From: Mycoplasmopsis cricetuli ATCC 35279
GTDB lineage: Bacteria; Bacillota_I; Bacilli_A; Mycoplasmatales; Metamycoplasmataceae
NCBI RefSeq assembly: GCF_000526955.1
Contig: NZ_JAHB01000005.1
Span: 1-52,385, forward strand
Direction of reading: 5' to 3'
Length of the DNA stretch: 52,385 bases
In this document: positions 10,574 through 20,879 of the stretch, piece after piece
Numbering within the stretch: the stretch's first letter is position 1
Layout: every line of letters starts with the position of its first letter
The notes under the pieces: generated by a model
Told to the model about the DNA's origin: nothing
Seen by the model: the letters and a program-made list of their open reading frames with translations, nothing else
The model's database searches: none
Translations under genes and position numbers: made by a program

Positions 10574-10743
10574 GTTATTCCTTTCTATCTAGATATTATA
10601 TAGTTAATATAAATAAGCAAAACAATTATAGCAAAATTAAAAAAATAAAAAACAATAAAATAAATCATTTAATAGTTAAATTCAAACTGTTTAAAAAATT
10701 AAGTAATATTTATAATTTTTACCATAAATTATTGCATTTTATA

Positions 10744-10787
10744 TATAATACAATTAAACTTGTTTTTTATAACTAAAAAAACAAGTT
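10744..10787 (+). promoter_or_regulatory. fruA promoter -10 with a 12-base inverted repeat at the start site
   Basis: TATAAT at 10744-10749 puts the transcription start near 10756. There AACTTGTTTTTT (10757-10768) and its exact complement AAAAAACAAGTT (10776-10787) flank a seven-base loop. No T run follows, so it is not a terminator. A repressor operator or a protein-binding RNA hairpin controlling the fructose operon are both possible. The rest of the 10574-10816 gap shows nothing else. Confidence 0.5.
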
Positions 10788-10816
10788 ATATTTATTGTAA
10801 AAGAAAGGAAAATTAA

Positions 10817-12895
10817 ATGAACTTAAAAAATTTTTTTAGTGAAAAAGATACTATTTATTTAAATGAAATTTTTAAGTCTAAAAGTGATGTGCTTAATTTT
10901 TTTTCTAATGAACTAGTTAAAAAAGGTTATGGAAAAAATCAAAAACAATTGTACGAACTTTTTATTGAACGCGAAAACCAAAGTTCAACTGGAATTGGAG
11001 AAGGAATTGCAATTCCACATTTAAATAGCTCATTAATGCAAAAAGGAGTTTTACTTTTTGCTAAAGTAAATAATTTAAACTGAAATTCAATTGATAACCA
11101 ACCAGTTAAATATGTATTTGGAATAGCGTTTTCAAATCACGAAAGAGAAAACGCACATTTAAAAGTTATTTCTAAATTATCACAATTACTTGTAAATGAA
11201 AATTTCAAAAAAGAACTAGATTTAGTTTTAGATGCGGATTCATTTTTACAATTAATTGAAAAATATGAAAATAAAAATACAAAAAATTCTAAAATCAATT
11301 TAGAAACAACATATGATATTGTAGCAGTAACTTCATGCCCAACTGGAATTGCGCATACTTATTTAGCTAAAGAAAGCTTGGAAAAACAAGCTTTAAAAAT
11401 GAATTTAAATATTAAAGTTGAAACTCAAGGAGCAGATGGAATAACTAATACATTAACAAATGAAGAAATTAAATCAGCTAAAGGAGTTATTTTAGCAATT
11501 GATCGTGAAATTGAAAAAAATCGATTTGTTAATTCTTCTAATGTACTAGAAATTTCAACTCAAAAAGCAATTCACAAACCTGAAGAGCAAATTAAAAAAA
11601 TTTTAAATAATCAAGGAAATAAAATTGAATCATCAAATTATTCAAATAATTTAGAGTTAAACACATCTGAAGAAATTGGATTTAATAATTTTGGTAAAAA
11701 AATGTATAGATCCCTCATGACAGGAATTTCACATATGCTTCCATTTGTTGTTTTTGGAGGAATTTTAATTGCACTTGGTTTTATTATTGATATCATTATT
11801 GGTCTTAGCAATGGCCAAGAAATTAATTCAAAAGATTTTTTGGCAAATTTTGGATTTAATCATTCTGTTTCAAATTTAATTTTTAATATTGGTAAAATTG
11901 GTTTAGGACTTATGGTTCCTATTTTATCAGCATATATTGCTTTTTCACTAGTAGGACGACAAGGTCTTTTACCTGGATTTGTTGTAGGTGCAATTGCTAG
12001 TGGACAACTTTCAGGAACCTATGGATTTCTAACTGGTGCAATTCAAAATTCTGGAATTGCTGATGCTGGCAAATTTTTAGGAACAGGATCAGGATTTATT
12101 GGAGGAATTTTAGGAGCTTTTTTTGCTGCAGCAATGATTATTGTATTTCAAAAATATATTTTTGGAAGAACTCCAAAGACTCTTCAAGGGATTAAAAACA
12201 TTTTATTTATTCCATTGTTTGGTACCTTGACAATTGCACTAGTATTTTGAGCTGTTAACATTGTGTTAATTTTTGTAAATTTAGGACTTGTTTTATTTTT
12301 ACAACTTTTTCAAGATAAACCTTATTTAGCATGATTACTTGGACTTATTTTGGGAGCAATGATGGCAATTGATTTAGGTGGTCCAATTAACAAGGCTGCT
12401 TATATTTTTGGAATATTAACTATTTCAAATGGAACTTCTTCTATTGCAATGGCAGCAATAATGGCAGCAGGAATGGTTCCTCCTCTTGGAATTTCATTGT
12501 CAATGTTTATTCATAGAAAATTGTGAACTAAAGAGGAAATTGAAGCTGGAAAAATTTCAAATATTGTTTTTGGACTTTCATTTATTTCTGAAGGAGCAAT
12601 TCCTTACACTTCAAGAAGACCTAAAATTTTAATTCCGGCAAATATAGCAGGTGGAGCTATTGCAGGAATTATTTCATCTTTACTTGGAGTTAATATAATT
12701 GCTCCTCATGGTGGATTATTTGTATCATTTTTAGCTCGCACTAATTTATTTGATAATTTGAGTTTACAAATTGGATTTGGAATTTTATTTTGAATTGGAG
12801 CTATTTTAGTTGGTGCAATCGTACAAATGTTAGTTACTTATTTTTTAAGTATTTACTATTCTAAACAAGAATCTAAAGTAAATGAAAACAATTAA
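10817..12895 (+). CDS. fruA: Fructose PTS permease EIIABC
   Basis: Takes up and phosphorylates fructose to fructose 1-phosphate using phospho-HPr. The 692-residue protein has EIIA first (residues 1-150, active His68 in GIAIPHLN), then EIIB (about 163-260, Cys174 in VTSCPTGIAHTYLA), then a membrane EIIC domain from about residue 300 with GTGSGFIGGILGAF, DLGGPINKAAY and the substrate motif SEGAIPYTSRRP. The Shine-Dalgarno AAAGGAAAA is clear. The order A-B-C is typical of Firmicutes/Mollicutes FruA. A fruK-like gene follows after three bases but is frameshifted. Confidence 0.93.
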
Positions 12896-12898
12896 TTG

Positions 12899-13821
12899 AT
12901 GAAATTTTTAACTATTACATTAGCTCCTTCGCTTGATTGCTATTTTTCTTGTGAAACATTAAATTTAAATAAAACTAATCGTTATGATTTATCTCAATTG
13001 TTTCCCGGAGGGAAAGGAATTAATGCTTCACTAGCTCTTGCTAGACATAATTTTGAAACAAAAGCTATTAGTTTTTTTGATCAATTAAGTTACAAAAAAT
13101 TTGAAAATTTTTTTAAACAAGAAAAAATTTCTTTTGTTAATATAAATTCAAAAGAATCAACACGAATTAATTTCAAATGCAATCAAAACAATCCTTATAA
13201 TTTCAATTTTGAGTTAAATGGACCAATTTCTATTATTTCAAATAGCCAAGAATATCAATTATTTAATGAACTTAAAGAATTAACTTCTAATGATTTTGTG
13301 TGCTTATGGGACGTGGACCTGAGGAATTAATGTTGAAAATTATTAAATTTCTAAATTTAAAGAAAATTCTTTTTGCTTTAGATGTTGATTCACCAAATTT
13401 AAAAAAATTTTTAAAGTATAAACCATTTGCTATTAAACCAAACCGTTATGAACTTGAAACTAATTTTAATTTAATAATTAAAAATCAAACTGATTTACTT
13501 TATGCAATGAAAAAAGTAAAACAACTTGGTGTTAAAAATTTAATTGTTTCACTTGATAAAGATGGATCATATCTTTTAGATGAAAACAATCATTTTTACC
13601 AAGCACATCCAATTGAATCAATTGATGTTATTTCAGCTGTAGGCGCAGGGGATACTTTAATATCAATTTTTTGCGCCAAATATTTGCAAACTTTAGATTA
13701 TTCAAGTTCATTTAAATATGCAAATGCAGCTGCAATGGCAACAGTTAGTTCATCTACAATTGCTCAAATTAAAGATACAAATAAATTACAAAATAATGTT
13801 TTAGTTACTAAATTTAATTAA
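12899..13821 (+). pseudogene. fruK: 1-phosphofructokinase, frameshifted
   Basis: PfkB-family kinase that converts fructose 1-phosphate to fructose 1,6-bisphosphate, directly after fruA as expected. The N-terminal half (MKFLTITLAPSLDCYF, FPGGKGINASLALARH) is in one frame to 13330. The C-terminal half (GRGPEELMLKIIKFLNL, FAIKPNRYELE, VGAGDTLISIF with the catalytic Asp) is in the -1 frame up to 13821. The homology switches frame near 13297-13310: adding one base after TTTGT would restore DFVVLMGRGPEELM. No classical slippery heptamer is visible. A one-base deletion, a sequencing error or a non-canonical frameshift could explain it. Confidence 0.8.
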
Positions 13822-13834
13822 GTAAATTGAATCT

Positions 13835-13863
13835 AACCTTATGTTTAGTCATAAGGTTTTTTT
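13835..13863 (+). terminator. Terminator of the fruA-fruK operon
   Basis: AACCTTATG (13835-13843) and CATAAGGTT (13850-13858) form a perfect nine-pair stem with a six-base loop, followed by T7. Confidence 0.9.
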
Positions 13864-13965
13864 ATTTTTTAGAGCAAATATAAAAAATAGTTTCTTTGTT
13901 ATAATTTAATAAATTTAATGAACTTTATTTTCAATTAATCATATTATCTATATCTAAGGAGGACT

Positions 13966-15618
13966 ATGGAAGAAATTAATATTTTTGCTCTTGGTGGTCA
14001 AGATGAAAATGGAAAAAATTGTTATGTTTTTGAGTACAATTCAGATATTTTTATAATCAATAGCGGAGTTAAAGTTCCAATTAATACTCAAAATGGAGTT
14101 GATGGAATTATTCCGGATTTTAGTTATTTAGAAAAATTTAAAAAACATATTAAAGGAATTTTTATTACTGATATTAAAAATGAAAGTTTTAGTGCCTTGC
14201 CATGATTAATTATGAAAATTCCAGGTATTAAAATTTACACTAGTGCTTTTAATAAAATTATTATTATTGATCGTTTGCAAAAATATAAAATCAACTCCAG
14301 TGATTATAAAATTGAAGTAATTAATTCACCTGTTAAATTTGAGAGTTTGACTGTTCATCCAATTAAATTAGCTTGAAGTATTCCATTTTCACTTGGATAT
14401 AATTTTGAAACTTTAACTGGAAACTATTTATTTATGTTCAATTTTATTGAAGGTGAAATAAAATATTATGGAAAAACAAATTTTCAAGAACTTAAGGAAT
14501 TTTTTAGTGAAAAACCAATTAATGCTATTATTTGTGATTCTGGGAAAAGTAATTTTTCAGGTCGAGCAATTGATCGCTTAGGACTTCCAGAGCATATTGA
14601 AGAAGCGATTTTAAAAACTAACCCAAATAGTAGAATTGTAATTGGCGCATATGATGAAGATATGCTTCAGTTACAAGAAATTTTTAATATTGCTTTAAAA
14701 ACTAATCGTCCTGTTTGTGCATATGGAAAAACTTATGGACAACTTTTACATTTACTCACTAAAGTCTCCCCTGATTTACAATTACCAAAATTAATTGATT
14801 ATCGTATGATAAATAAACATGAAAATGTTATTGTTTTAGTTACTGGATCAGTTGAAAGGTTATTTTTAAGATTTGTAAGAATAACAAGTAAAAAAGATGT
14901 TTATTTAAAACTTAAAAAAACTGATACGGTGATTATGATGGCTCATCCAATTAATGGACTTGAATCACTTGCAGCAGCAACTTTAGATGAAATTGCTAAA
15001 ATTAGCCCAAGAATTTTTAATATTAGTGAAGGTAATTTTTTTGTTCATCATCCAAGTAAAGAAGATATTTACAATCTTGTTAGTCATCTTAGACCTAAAT
15101 ATTTTATTCCTGCACAAGGACTATATCGTTACTTGGTTGATGTAGCCAATTATATCAATGAAGATAAACAACTTTCAAAACATACAAAAACTTTAATGCT
15201 CTTAAATGGAAAAATAGCCCATTTTATTGATGATAAATTATTTTCTCAAAATGGAAAAATATCACAAATTGGTGATGTAATTATTGATGGATTTGGAATT
15301 GGAGATATTTCATCAGAAGTTATTTCTGAACGTGATTCTCTTGGTAGAGAAGGAGTTATTATCATTAATTTTTTATACAACTCTAAAACTCAAAAAATAG
15401 CTTCAGAAATGCATATTGAATATGTAGGAGTAATTGATGAAAGTGATAAAGATTATCTAGATGATATTATTTTCAATATCATTATTGATAATTTAGAAAA
15501 TCATGAATTTTTAAATCTTAAAGATTTTAATGAAAAATTAAGAAAAATTATTCGAAAAAAAATTTATAAATTAACTGAAAAAGATCCAATGGTGATTATA
15601 GGAATTAATAATGCTTAA
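13966..15618 (+). CDS. RNase J family protein with degenerate active site (J2-like)
   Basis: 550-residue protein with RNase J architecture: metallo-beta-lactamase start (FALGGQDENGKNCYVFEY; GVDGIIPDFSYLEKF), beta-CASP part (DSGKSNFSGRAIDRLGLPEHIEEAI), and an RNase J C-terminal domain. The catalytic HxHxDH block that normally reads THGHEDHIGALP is TDIKNESFSALP at residues 68-79, so all metal ligands are lost. Later ligand regions are also altered (VTGSVE for STGSQGEP; FIPAQGLYR for FIPVHGEYR). I infer a non-catalytic partner, perhaps of a second RNase J elsewhere. TATAAT with an extended TGt at 13897-13905 and AAGGAGG before the ATG predict strong expression. It overlaps the next gene by 8 bases. 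Confidence 0.87.
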
Positions 15619-16810
15619 AAAAAATAAATATAAAGCAAATATTAGAAAAAAAGATCTTGTTAAATTTTTAAAACTTAGATTAATTGAAGAATTACCAATG
15701 CATTGACAAAATAATTTCAAAAAAATAAATATTTGATTTTTAATAGCTATTTTAGTTGTTGCAGCATTTATTTTTATGACTACTATTTTAGTAATGACTT
15801 TAAAAGTTAAATGATTAACTTTATTGTATAAGTTTTTTATTAATATTCCATTAGGAAATTTAGCTTTTGTAATTCCTTTTTTTCTTTTAGCTTGATTTGG
15901 TTTACTTTTAAGTGAAAAATGATTACATAATAAAGCAATTACATGATTTGTTAAAACTCAAAAAATTAATTTCACTACTTTTAAAATAGCCATACAAAAA
16001 TTTCTTGCACTTTTTTTTATTGCTTTTGCTTTGTTTGATCATATAATAGTTTATTTTGTTAATCAAACTTATCAAAATTTTGAATTTCAGTATCACAACG
16101 GAAAATATTTATTTTTAAATGGATTTTGAAAAAATAGTGCTTTAATGTCAAGCGATGAAATTTCATTTAATCATATTGGTTTTATATTAGAGTTTTGTTT
16201 TAATATGATCTATTATATTGGTTTTAGTTCAGTAGTGCCAGTTATTTTTTTAATTTTGCTTTTAGTTTTTATTTTTTTGGAATTGTATTTTTTATCATTT
16301 TTAAAAAAACCAATTACTAAATTACGTAAATTTTCAATTAATGAATATATTCAAAAAATTACCAATAAAAATACCATTTTAATTGATACAGTTGATAGTT
16401 TATTTTATTTGGATTTTTTATTTTCAGCTGCAAGATTTTATAAAATTTCTTATCAGCATTTGTTTTTTTCAGAATTAGAAAAGGAAATTTTTTATAGAAT
16501 TAAAAACAAAAATGAAATTAAAAAAATTATTAAATTAATTACCTACAAAGAAAATTTAAATTCATTAAACACTAATGAAGTTAAAATTGATAACAATTTA
16601 TTAAAATTGAATAACACCAATAATTTAAATGTGAAATATAGTAAAAATGAAAATATGTTTAAAACAACAGAATTTGATTTAAATTTAGTTTATCAAAATA
16701 ACAAAATTAAAAAAAATAATTCACAGTTAGATGATATCTCTGAAGCAAATGCAAAAGTAAACGATCAACAAATGTGAGATGAAATTTCCCCAATTTGGAG
16801 TGATAAATAA
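15611..16810 (+). CDS. Hypothetical multispanning membrane protein
   Basis: Not recognised. The 399-residue frame uses TGA for most Trp and has one TGG near the end. After a basic, soluble N-terminus (about 35 residues) there are roughly four hydrophobic segments: about 45-70, 80-105, 125-145 and 200-230. The remaining 170 residues are hydrophilic, rich in Lys and Asn, and probably cytosolic. It begins inside the RNase J-like gene (ATG overlapping its last eight bases) and ends directly before the thioredoxin-like gene, so the three appear to be one translationally coupled unit. I see no transporter or enzyme motif. Confidence 0.7.
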
Positions 16811-17158
16811 ATGAAACAAACTCTTTGAAAAGATGTTCAGCAAGTTTTAAACAATAATAAAAAACACAACATTATTTTTTTATTTTTTAGCACACCTAAT
16901 TGTGTTGAAAGTAAAATGATGCGAACAATAATTAAAAATTTAATACAAAAATATAAACTAGTTAAAAGCATTCGTTTTTTTGAAATTGATGCCTTAGAAT
17001 CAGGAATTTATAAAAATCCACTTAATAAATGAAGAGTAATTATTTCTCCTACATTTATTTTAGTTCAAAATGATGAAATTTTTGAACGTGGATATAATTA
17101 TATTCCTGAAGAAGTTTTGGTTGAGTGAATTGAAAAAAGGCTTTCAGTTAGCAAGTAG
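16811..17158 (+). CDS. Thioredoxin-like protein with a single active-site cysteine
   Basis: 115 residues with a thioredoxin-fold pattern: a beta strand IIFLFFSTPNC, then a helix, a central strand VKSIRFFEIDA, a cis-Pro type stretch ISPTFILVQNDEIFERG and a terminal helix. In place of the CxxC centre there is Asn30-Cys31-Val-Glu-Ser, so only one cysteine remains and a classical dithiol cycle is not possible. The fold is inferred from pattern only. It begins one base after the stop of the membrane protein gene without its own Shine-Dalgarno. Confidence 0.55.
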
Positions 17159-17207
17159 ATTAAGCTTTATAATAGATTAATTTTTTTAAAAAAACTATGA
17201 TACACAA

Positions 17208-17242
17208 AGAAATGGGGTATTTTTTAAAAAACCCATTTTTTT
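17208..17242 (+). terminator. Terminator before the S10 operon
   Basis: AAATGGG (17210-17216) pairs with CCCATTT (17232-17238), followed by a T run. The loop itself contains TTTTTTAAAAAA, which extends the fold. Confidence 0.75.
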
Positions 17243-17266
17243 GTTTCTGTTTTTTAAAAAAATACC

Positions 17267-17385
17267 TATAATAGAAAAGCAACTATAACAATGATCTATA
17301 AGGTTGCTAATTGTCCAAAAGTTGTCAAGGGATGATTAGGTTTTTATAGTTAGTTAAGTTCAAAAAAGAACAAAGGAGACAACAA
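17267..17385 (+). promoter_or_regulatory. S10 operon promoter and structured leader
   Basis: TATAAT (17267-17272) places the start near 17279, giving a leader of about 105 bases. The leader can fold as nested helices: AACTATAA (17281-17288) with TTATAGTT (17344-17351), then CTAAT (17307-17311) with ATTAG (17335-17339). A small hairpin TCC/GGG is possible inside. AAAGGAGA lies before the rpsJ ATG. In other bacteria S10 leaders bind L4 for feedback control; the same role here is an inference. Confidence 0.5.
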
Positions 17386-17706
17386 ATGAATAAATTACAG
17401 ATCAAGGTTAAAGGATTTGATCATGCTCTAGTTGATAGCACAGCAAAAAAAGTTTATGAAACTGCAAAGACTGTTAAAGCTAAAGTAAGTGGACCAATTC
17501 CACTTCCAACAAAAAGAGATGAAATTACAATTCTTAGATCAGTTCATGTTAATAAAAAATCTCGTGAACAATTTGAAAGCAGAACTCACCAAAGACTTTT
17601 AGTGGTACAATCAAATTCTGCTGAATTTAATGACAAACTTAAAAGACTTGAAATTCCTCAAGGAGTTGCAATTCAAATTAAACTTGTTGAAATTCCAAAA
17701 AAATAA
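17386..17706 (+). CDS. rpsJ: Ribosomal protein S10
   Basis: First gene of the S10-spc cluster. The 106-residue product contains the family stretches LKVKGFDHAL-like start (QIKVKGFDHALVDSTAKKV), SGPIPLPTKRDEITILRS and the loop RTHQRLLVV that contacts 16S rRNA in the 30S head. A good Shine-Dalgarno (AAAGGAGAC) precedes it. Confidence 0.97.
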   Translation: MNKLQIKVKGFDHALVDSTAKKVYETAKTVKAKVSGPIPLPTKRDEITILRSVHVNKKSREQFESRTHQRLLVVQSNSAEFNDKLKRLEIPQGVAIQIKLVEIPKK

Positions 17707-17716
17707 GGAGTAAAAA

Positions 17717-18523
17717 ATGAAAGGAATCTTAGGACGTAAAGTTGGAATGACTCAAATTTACACTGATAAAGGAAGTTCAATTCCTGTCACTGTAGTTGAA
17801 GTTCAACCAAATGTTGTATCAAAAGTTTTAACTGTTGAAAAAAATGGTTATGTAGCAACACAATTAGCTACTTTTGATAAAAAGGCTTCTCGTGTTAACA
17901 AACCAGATGCTGGACAATTTATAAAAGCCAATACAACACCTAAGCGCTACATAAAAGAAATTCGTAACATGTCAGGTTATGAATATGGACAAGTAATATC
18001 AGCTGATATTTTTAAATCTGGAGAATTAGTTGATATTACAGGTGTTTCAAAAGGTAAGGGATTTGCAGGAGCAATTAAAAGACACAATCAACACATTGGT
18101 CCTAAATCTCATGGTGGTGGAGGAGGTAGTCAGCCTGTTAGACAAACTGGATCTCTTGGAGATATTTCAGGGAATCGTGTTTATAAAGGTATGACAATGC
18201 CTGGACATTTAGGAAATGTAAAAACCACAATTCAAAACTTAGAAATTATTAAAATTGACGCAACAAATAACTATTTATTAGTTAAAGGATCTATTCCAGG
18301 TCCTAAAAAATCACTTGTTATTATTAAGGAAGCAATTAAAGGTCTTCCAAATAAAGAAGCTACAACACTTGTTAACATTAAAGATGTTTTACTTATGAAT
18401 GAATTAGTTGAAAAAGCTAAAAAATACCATGTTGAAGTTACTGTTGGGATGAATGTAGAAGAACTTTCAAAATTAATTGAAGAAGCTGAAGAAAAAGCAA
18501 AAGTAAAAGTAGGAGAAAAATAA
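17717..18523 (+). CDS. rplC: Ribosomal protein L3
   Basis: Core assembly protein of the 50S subunit near the peptidyl transferase centre. Conserved parts include [30 protein letters not shown] and the loop [22 protein letters not shown]. At 268 residues it is about 50 longer than the usual bacterial form. The extra part is a charged C-terminal extension (about 215-268, ending [14 protein letters not shown]). Confidence 0.97.
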   Translation: MKGILGRKVGMTQIYTDKGSSIPVTVVEVQPNVVSKVLTVEKNGYVATQLATFDKKASRVNKPDAGQFIKANTTPKRYIKEIRNMSGYEYGQVISADIFKSGELVDITGVSKGKGFAGAIKRHNQHIGPKSHGGGGGSQPVRQTGSLGDISGNRVYKGMTMPGHLGNVKTTIQNLEIIKIDATNNYLLVKGSIPGPKKSLVIIKEAIKGLPNKEATTLVNIKDVLLMNELVEKAKKYHVEVTVGMNVEELSKLIEEAEEKAKVKVGEK

Positions 18524-18525
18524 TT

Positions 18526-19188
18526 ATGGCTCAAAAAACCAAAGTTAAAGATACTTCTTCTAAAGTTGTTACAATTAAAGATAAAAAAATAACTAAAGTT
18601 CAATTTAATGCAACTTTACCTAAAGAATTGTTTGCAAGTGAAAAAATTTATGAACAAGCAGTTTTTGACACAATTTTATCAGAAAGAGCTTCAAGAAGAC
18701 AAGGTACTCATCAAGTAAAAAATCGTGCTGAAGTTTCAGGTTCAGGGAAAAAACCATGAAGACAAAAAGGAACTGGGAGAGCACGTCATAGTTCAACACG
18801 TTCACCTATTTGAGTTGGTGGAGGTAGGGCATTTGGACCTCAATCTGAAAAAAACTACTCTCTTAAAGTTAACAAAAAAGTTAGATATAATGCTTTCATA
18901 TCAGCACTTACATTACTTGCAAAAGACAAATCTATTTTGGTTGATGACTTACAACTTGAAAAAATTTCAACTAAAGAACTTAATGAAAAACTTACAAACT
19001 TTAAAATCAATAATCTAAAACATATTTTGGTTGTTACTGAAGATTTAACAGTTTTCAAATCAGCTCAAAATTTATCAAATGTTCAAACATCAAAAGCAAA
19101 TTCACTTAGTGTTGAAGAGTTAATTGGTGCAGATGTGATGATTATCTCACATAAAAGTTTAAAAATTTTAGAAGGGATGGCTAAATAA
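18526..19188 (+). CDS. rplD: Ribosomal protein L4
   Basis: 220-residue exit-tunnel protein. Core motif [20 protein letters not shown] (Trp from TGA at 18757) and [13 protein letters not shown] are diagnostic. Two TGA codons interrupt it in the standard code. In other bacteria L4 regulates its own operon by binding the S10 leader. It shares one base with rplW (TAATG). Confidence 0.97.
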
Positions 19189-19649
19189 TGGAATTAACAA
19201 ATGTTATTAAAGCTCCCGTTTTAACAGAAAAAACTTATCAACAAATGAGTAATGGTGTGTATACATTTAAAGTTGATTATCACGCAAATAAATATCAAAT
19301 TGCACAAGTTGTTCAACTTATTTTTAAAGTAAAGGTTGAAAAAGTTAATACAATTAAAGTTGAAAAAAAACCAAAAAGTGTTGGACGTTTTCATGGATTT
19401 ACTAATAGATATAAAAAAGCTATTATTACTTTAGCTCCAGGTTATGAAATTAATTTATTCCCTAACGAAGAAGCTAAAGAAAAAGAAGAAAAAAACAAAT
19501 CTGAAGCAAACAAAGAAGCTAAGAAAACATTAGCTTCAGATATTGAAAAACGTGTTGCAGCAAAATTAGCCAACAAAAAACAACAAACACCTTCAACACA
19601 AAAAGTTGTTAAAAATAAAACAACTCATAGAAAAGTAGGTGGGGAATAA
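19188..19649 (+). CDS. rplW: Ribosomal protein L23
   Basis: Tunnel-exit protein and docking point for trigger factor and SRP. The family domain covers residues 1-95 (VIKAPVLTEKTYQQMS, YTFKVDYHANKYQIAQVV, NRYKKAIITL). A tail of about 55 Lys/Glu/Ala-rich residues follows (EEAKEKEEKNKSEANKEAKK), making it 153 residues and clearly longer than typical L23. The tail would project at the tunnel exit. It is followed by an unusual 106-base spacer before rplB. Confidence 0.95.
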   Translation: MELTNVIKAPVLTEKTYQQMSNGVYTFKVDYHANKYQIAQVVQLIFKVKVEKVNTIKVEKKPKSVGRFHGFTNRYKKAIITLAPGYEINLFPNEEAKEKEEKNKSEANKEAKKTLASDIEKRVAAKLANKKQQTPSTQKVVKNKTTHRKVGGE

Positions 19650-19755
19650 TTTTTAAGTTTAAAAAACACAATTTATTTAGTAATCGCGGAAATTTTTAAA
19701 TATTGCTTAGAAGAAATAAGCCGCAACTATTTTTAAGCAAAGGAGATTTGATAAA
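19650..19755 (+). promoter_or_regulatory. Structured leader before rplB
   Basis: The only large gap inside an otherwise tightly packed operon. TTGCTTAGAAG (19703-19713) can pair with TTTTTAAGCAA (19730-19740) through 11 pairs including wobbles, ending exactly at the AGGAG Shine-Dalgarno (19741-19745). The same GCTTA can pair instead with TAAGC (19717-19721). GCGG (19686-19689) complements CCGC (19721-19724) in the loop of the long hairpin, so a pseudoknot or a switch between folds is possible. Internal feedback control of the operon is an inference. Confidence 0.5.
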
Positions 19756-20601
19756 ATGGCTATTAAAAAACACAAGCCAACTACCAATGGTAGAAGAAAT
19801 ATGTCAACTCTTGATTTCAAACAGAACTTATCAGGTCACGCTCCTGAAAAATCACTACTTGTGATTTTAAAAAATAATGCAGGACGTAATAACCAAGGTA
19901 AGATAACAGTTAGGCATCATGGTGGACGTGTTAAAAGATTTTATCGTTTAATTGATTTTAAACGTAATAAAGATAATATTCCAGCTATTGTTAAAACAAT
20001 TGAGTATGATCCAAATAGATCAGCCAATATTTGTTTATTAACATACAAAGATGGAGAAAAAAGATATATTATTGCTCCTAAAGGAATTAAATTAGGACAA
20101 GAAGTTATTTCAGGAGATAATGTTGATATTGTAATTGGAAATGCACTTCCACTTGCAAATATTCCTGAAGGTACATTTGTACATAATATTGAAATGCAAC
20201 CAGGAGGAGGAGCTATTATTGCTCGTTCAGCTGGAGCTTCAGCACAAATTCTTGGAAAAGATGATAATGGAAAATATGTTGTTTTAAAATTAAAATCAGG
20301 TGAAACTCGTCGTATTTTAGCTCGTTGTCGTGCAACAATTGGTTTTGTTGGAAATGAAGAACATTTACTTGTTAATGTTGGAAAAGCTGGAATTAATCGT
20401 TACAAAGGGATTAGACCTACAGTGCGTGGTTCAGTTATGAACCCTGTAGATCACCCACATGGAGGAGGAGAAGGAAAGCAACCTGTTGGACGTAAAGCTC
20501 CTCTTACACCTTGAGGGAAAAAAGCTCTTGGAGTTAAAACAAGAAAAACTAAAAAATCTTCAAATAAACTTATAATCAGAAGAAGAAAGGATGCTAAATA
20601 A
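19756..20601 (+). CDS. rplB: Ribosomal protein L2
   Basis: Largest conserved 50S protein, needed for subunit association and peptidyl transfer. The 281-residue product has [45 protein letters not shown] and the universally conserved [15 protein letters not shown] with the catalytic-centre His. A TGA Trp at 20512 is followed by a basic tail ([21 protein letters not shown]). Its ATG has AGGAG ten bases upstream. It shares one base with rpsS. Confidence 0.98.
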
Positions 20602-20879
20602 TGGCACGTAGTCTTAAAAAAGGTCCATTTGCAGATGAACATTTACTTAAAAAAGTTCAAGCAATTTTAGATGGTAAAGCTCCAAAAAAACCTATTAAAA
20701 CATGATCTAGACGTTCAACTATTTTCCCTGATTTTCTTGGATTGACCTTCTTAGTTCACAATGGTAAAGTATTTAATGAAGTTTATGTAAGTGATGATAT
20801 GGTAGGGCATAAGTTAGGAGAATTTTCACCAACAAGAACATTCTCTGGACATGGTGCAGATAAAGGTAAGAAAAAATAA
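20601..20879 (+). CDS. rpsS: Ribosomal protein S19
   Basis: 30S head protein. The 92-residue product starts [19 protein letters not shown] and contains [17 protein letters not shown] (Trp from TGA), [21 protein letters not shown] and [10 protein letters not shown]. It overlaps both neighbours by one base. Confidence 0.97.

Noticed and set aside
13291-13330. Programmed -1 frameshifting in fruK
   Set aside because: No slippery heptamer in the correct phase and no obvious downstream stimulatory hairpin; mutation or sequence error is simpler.
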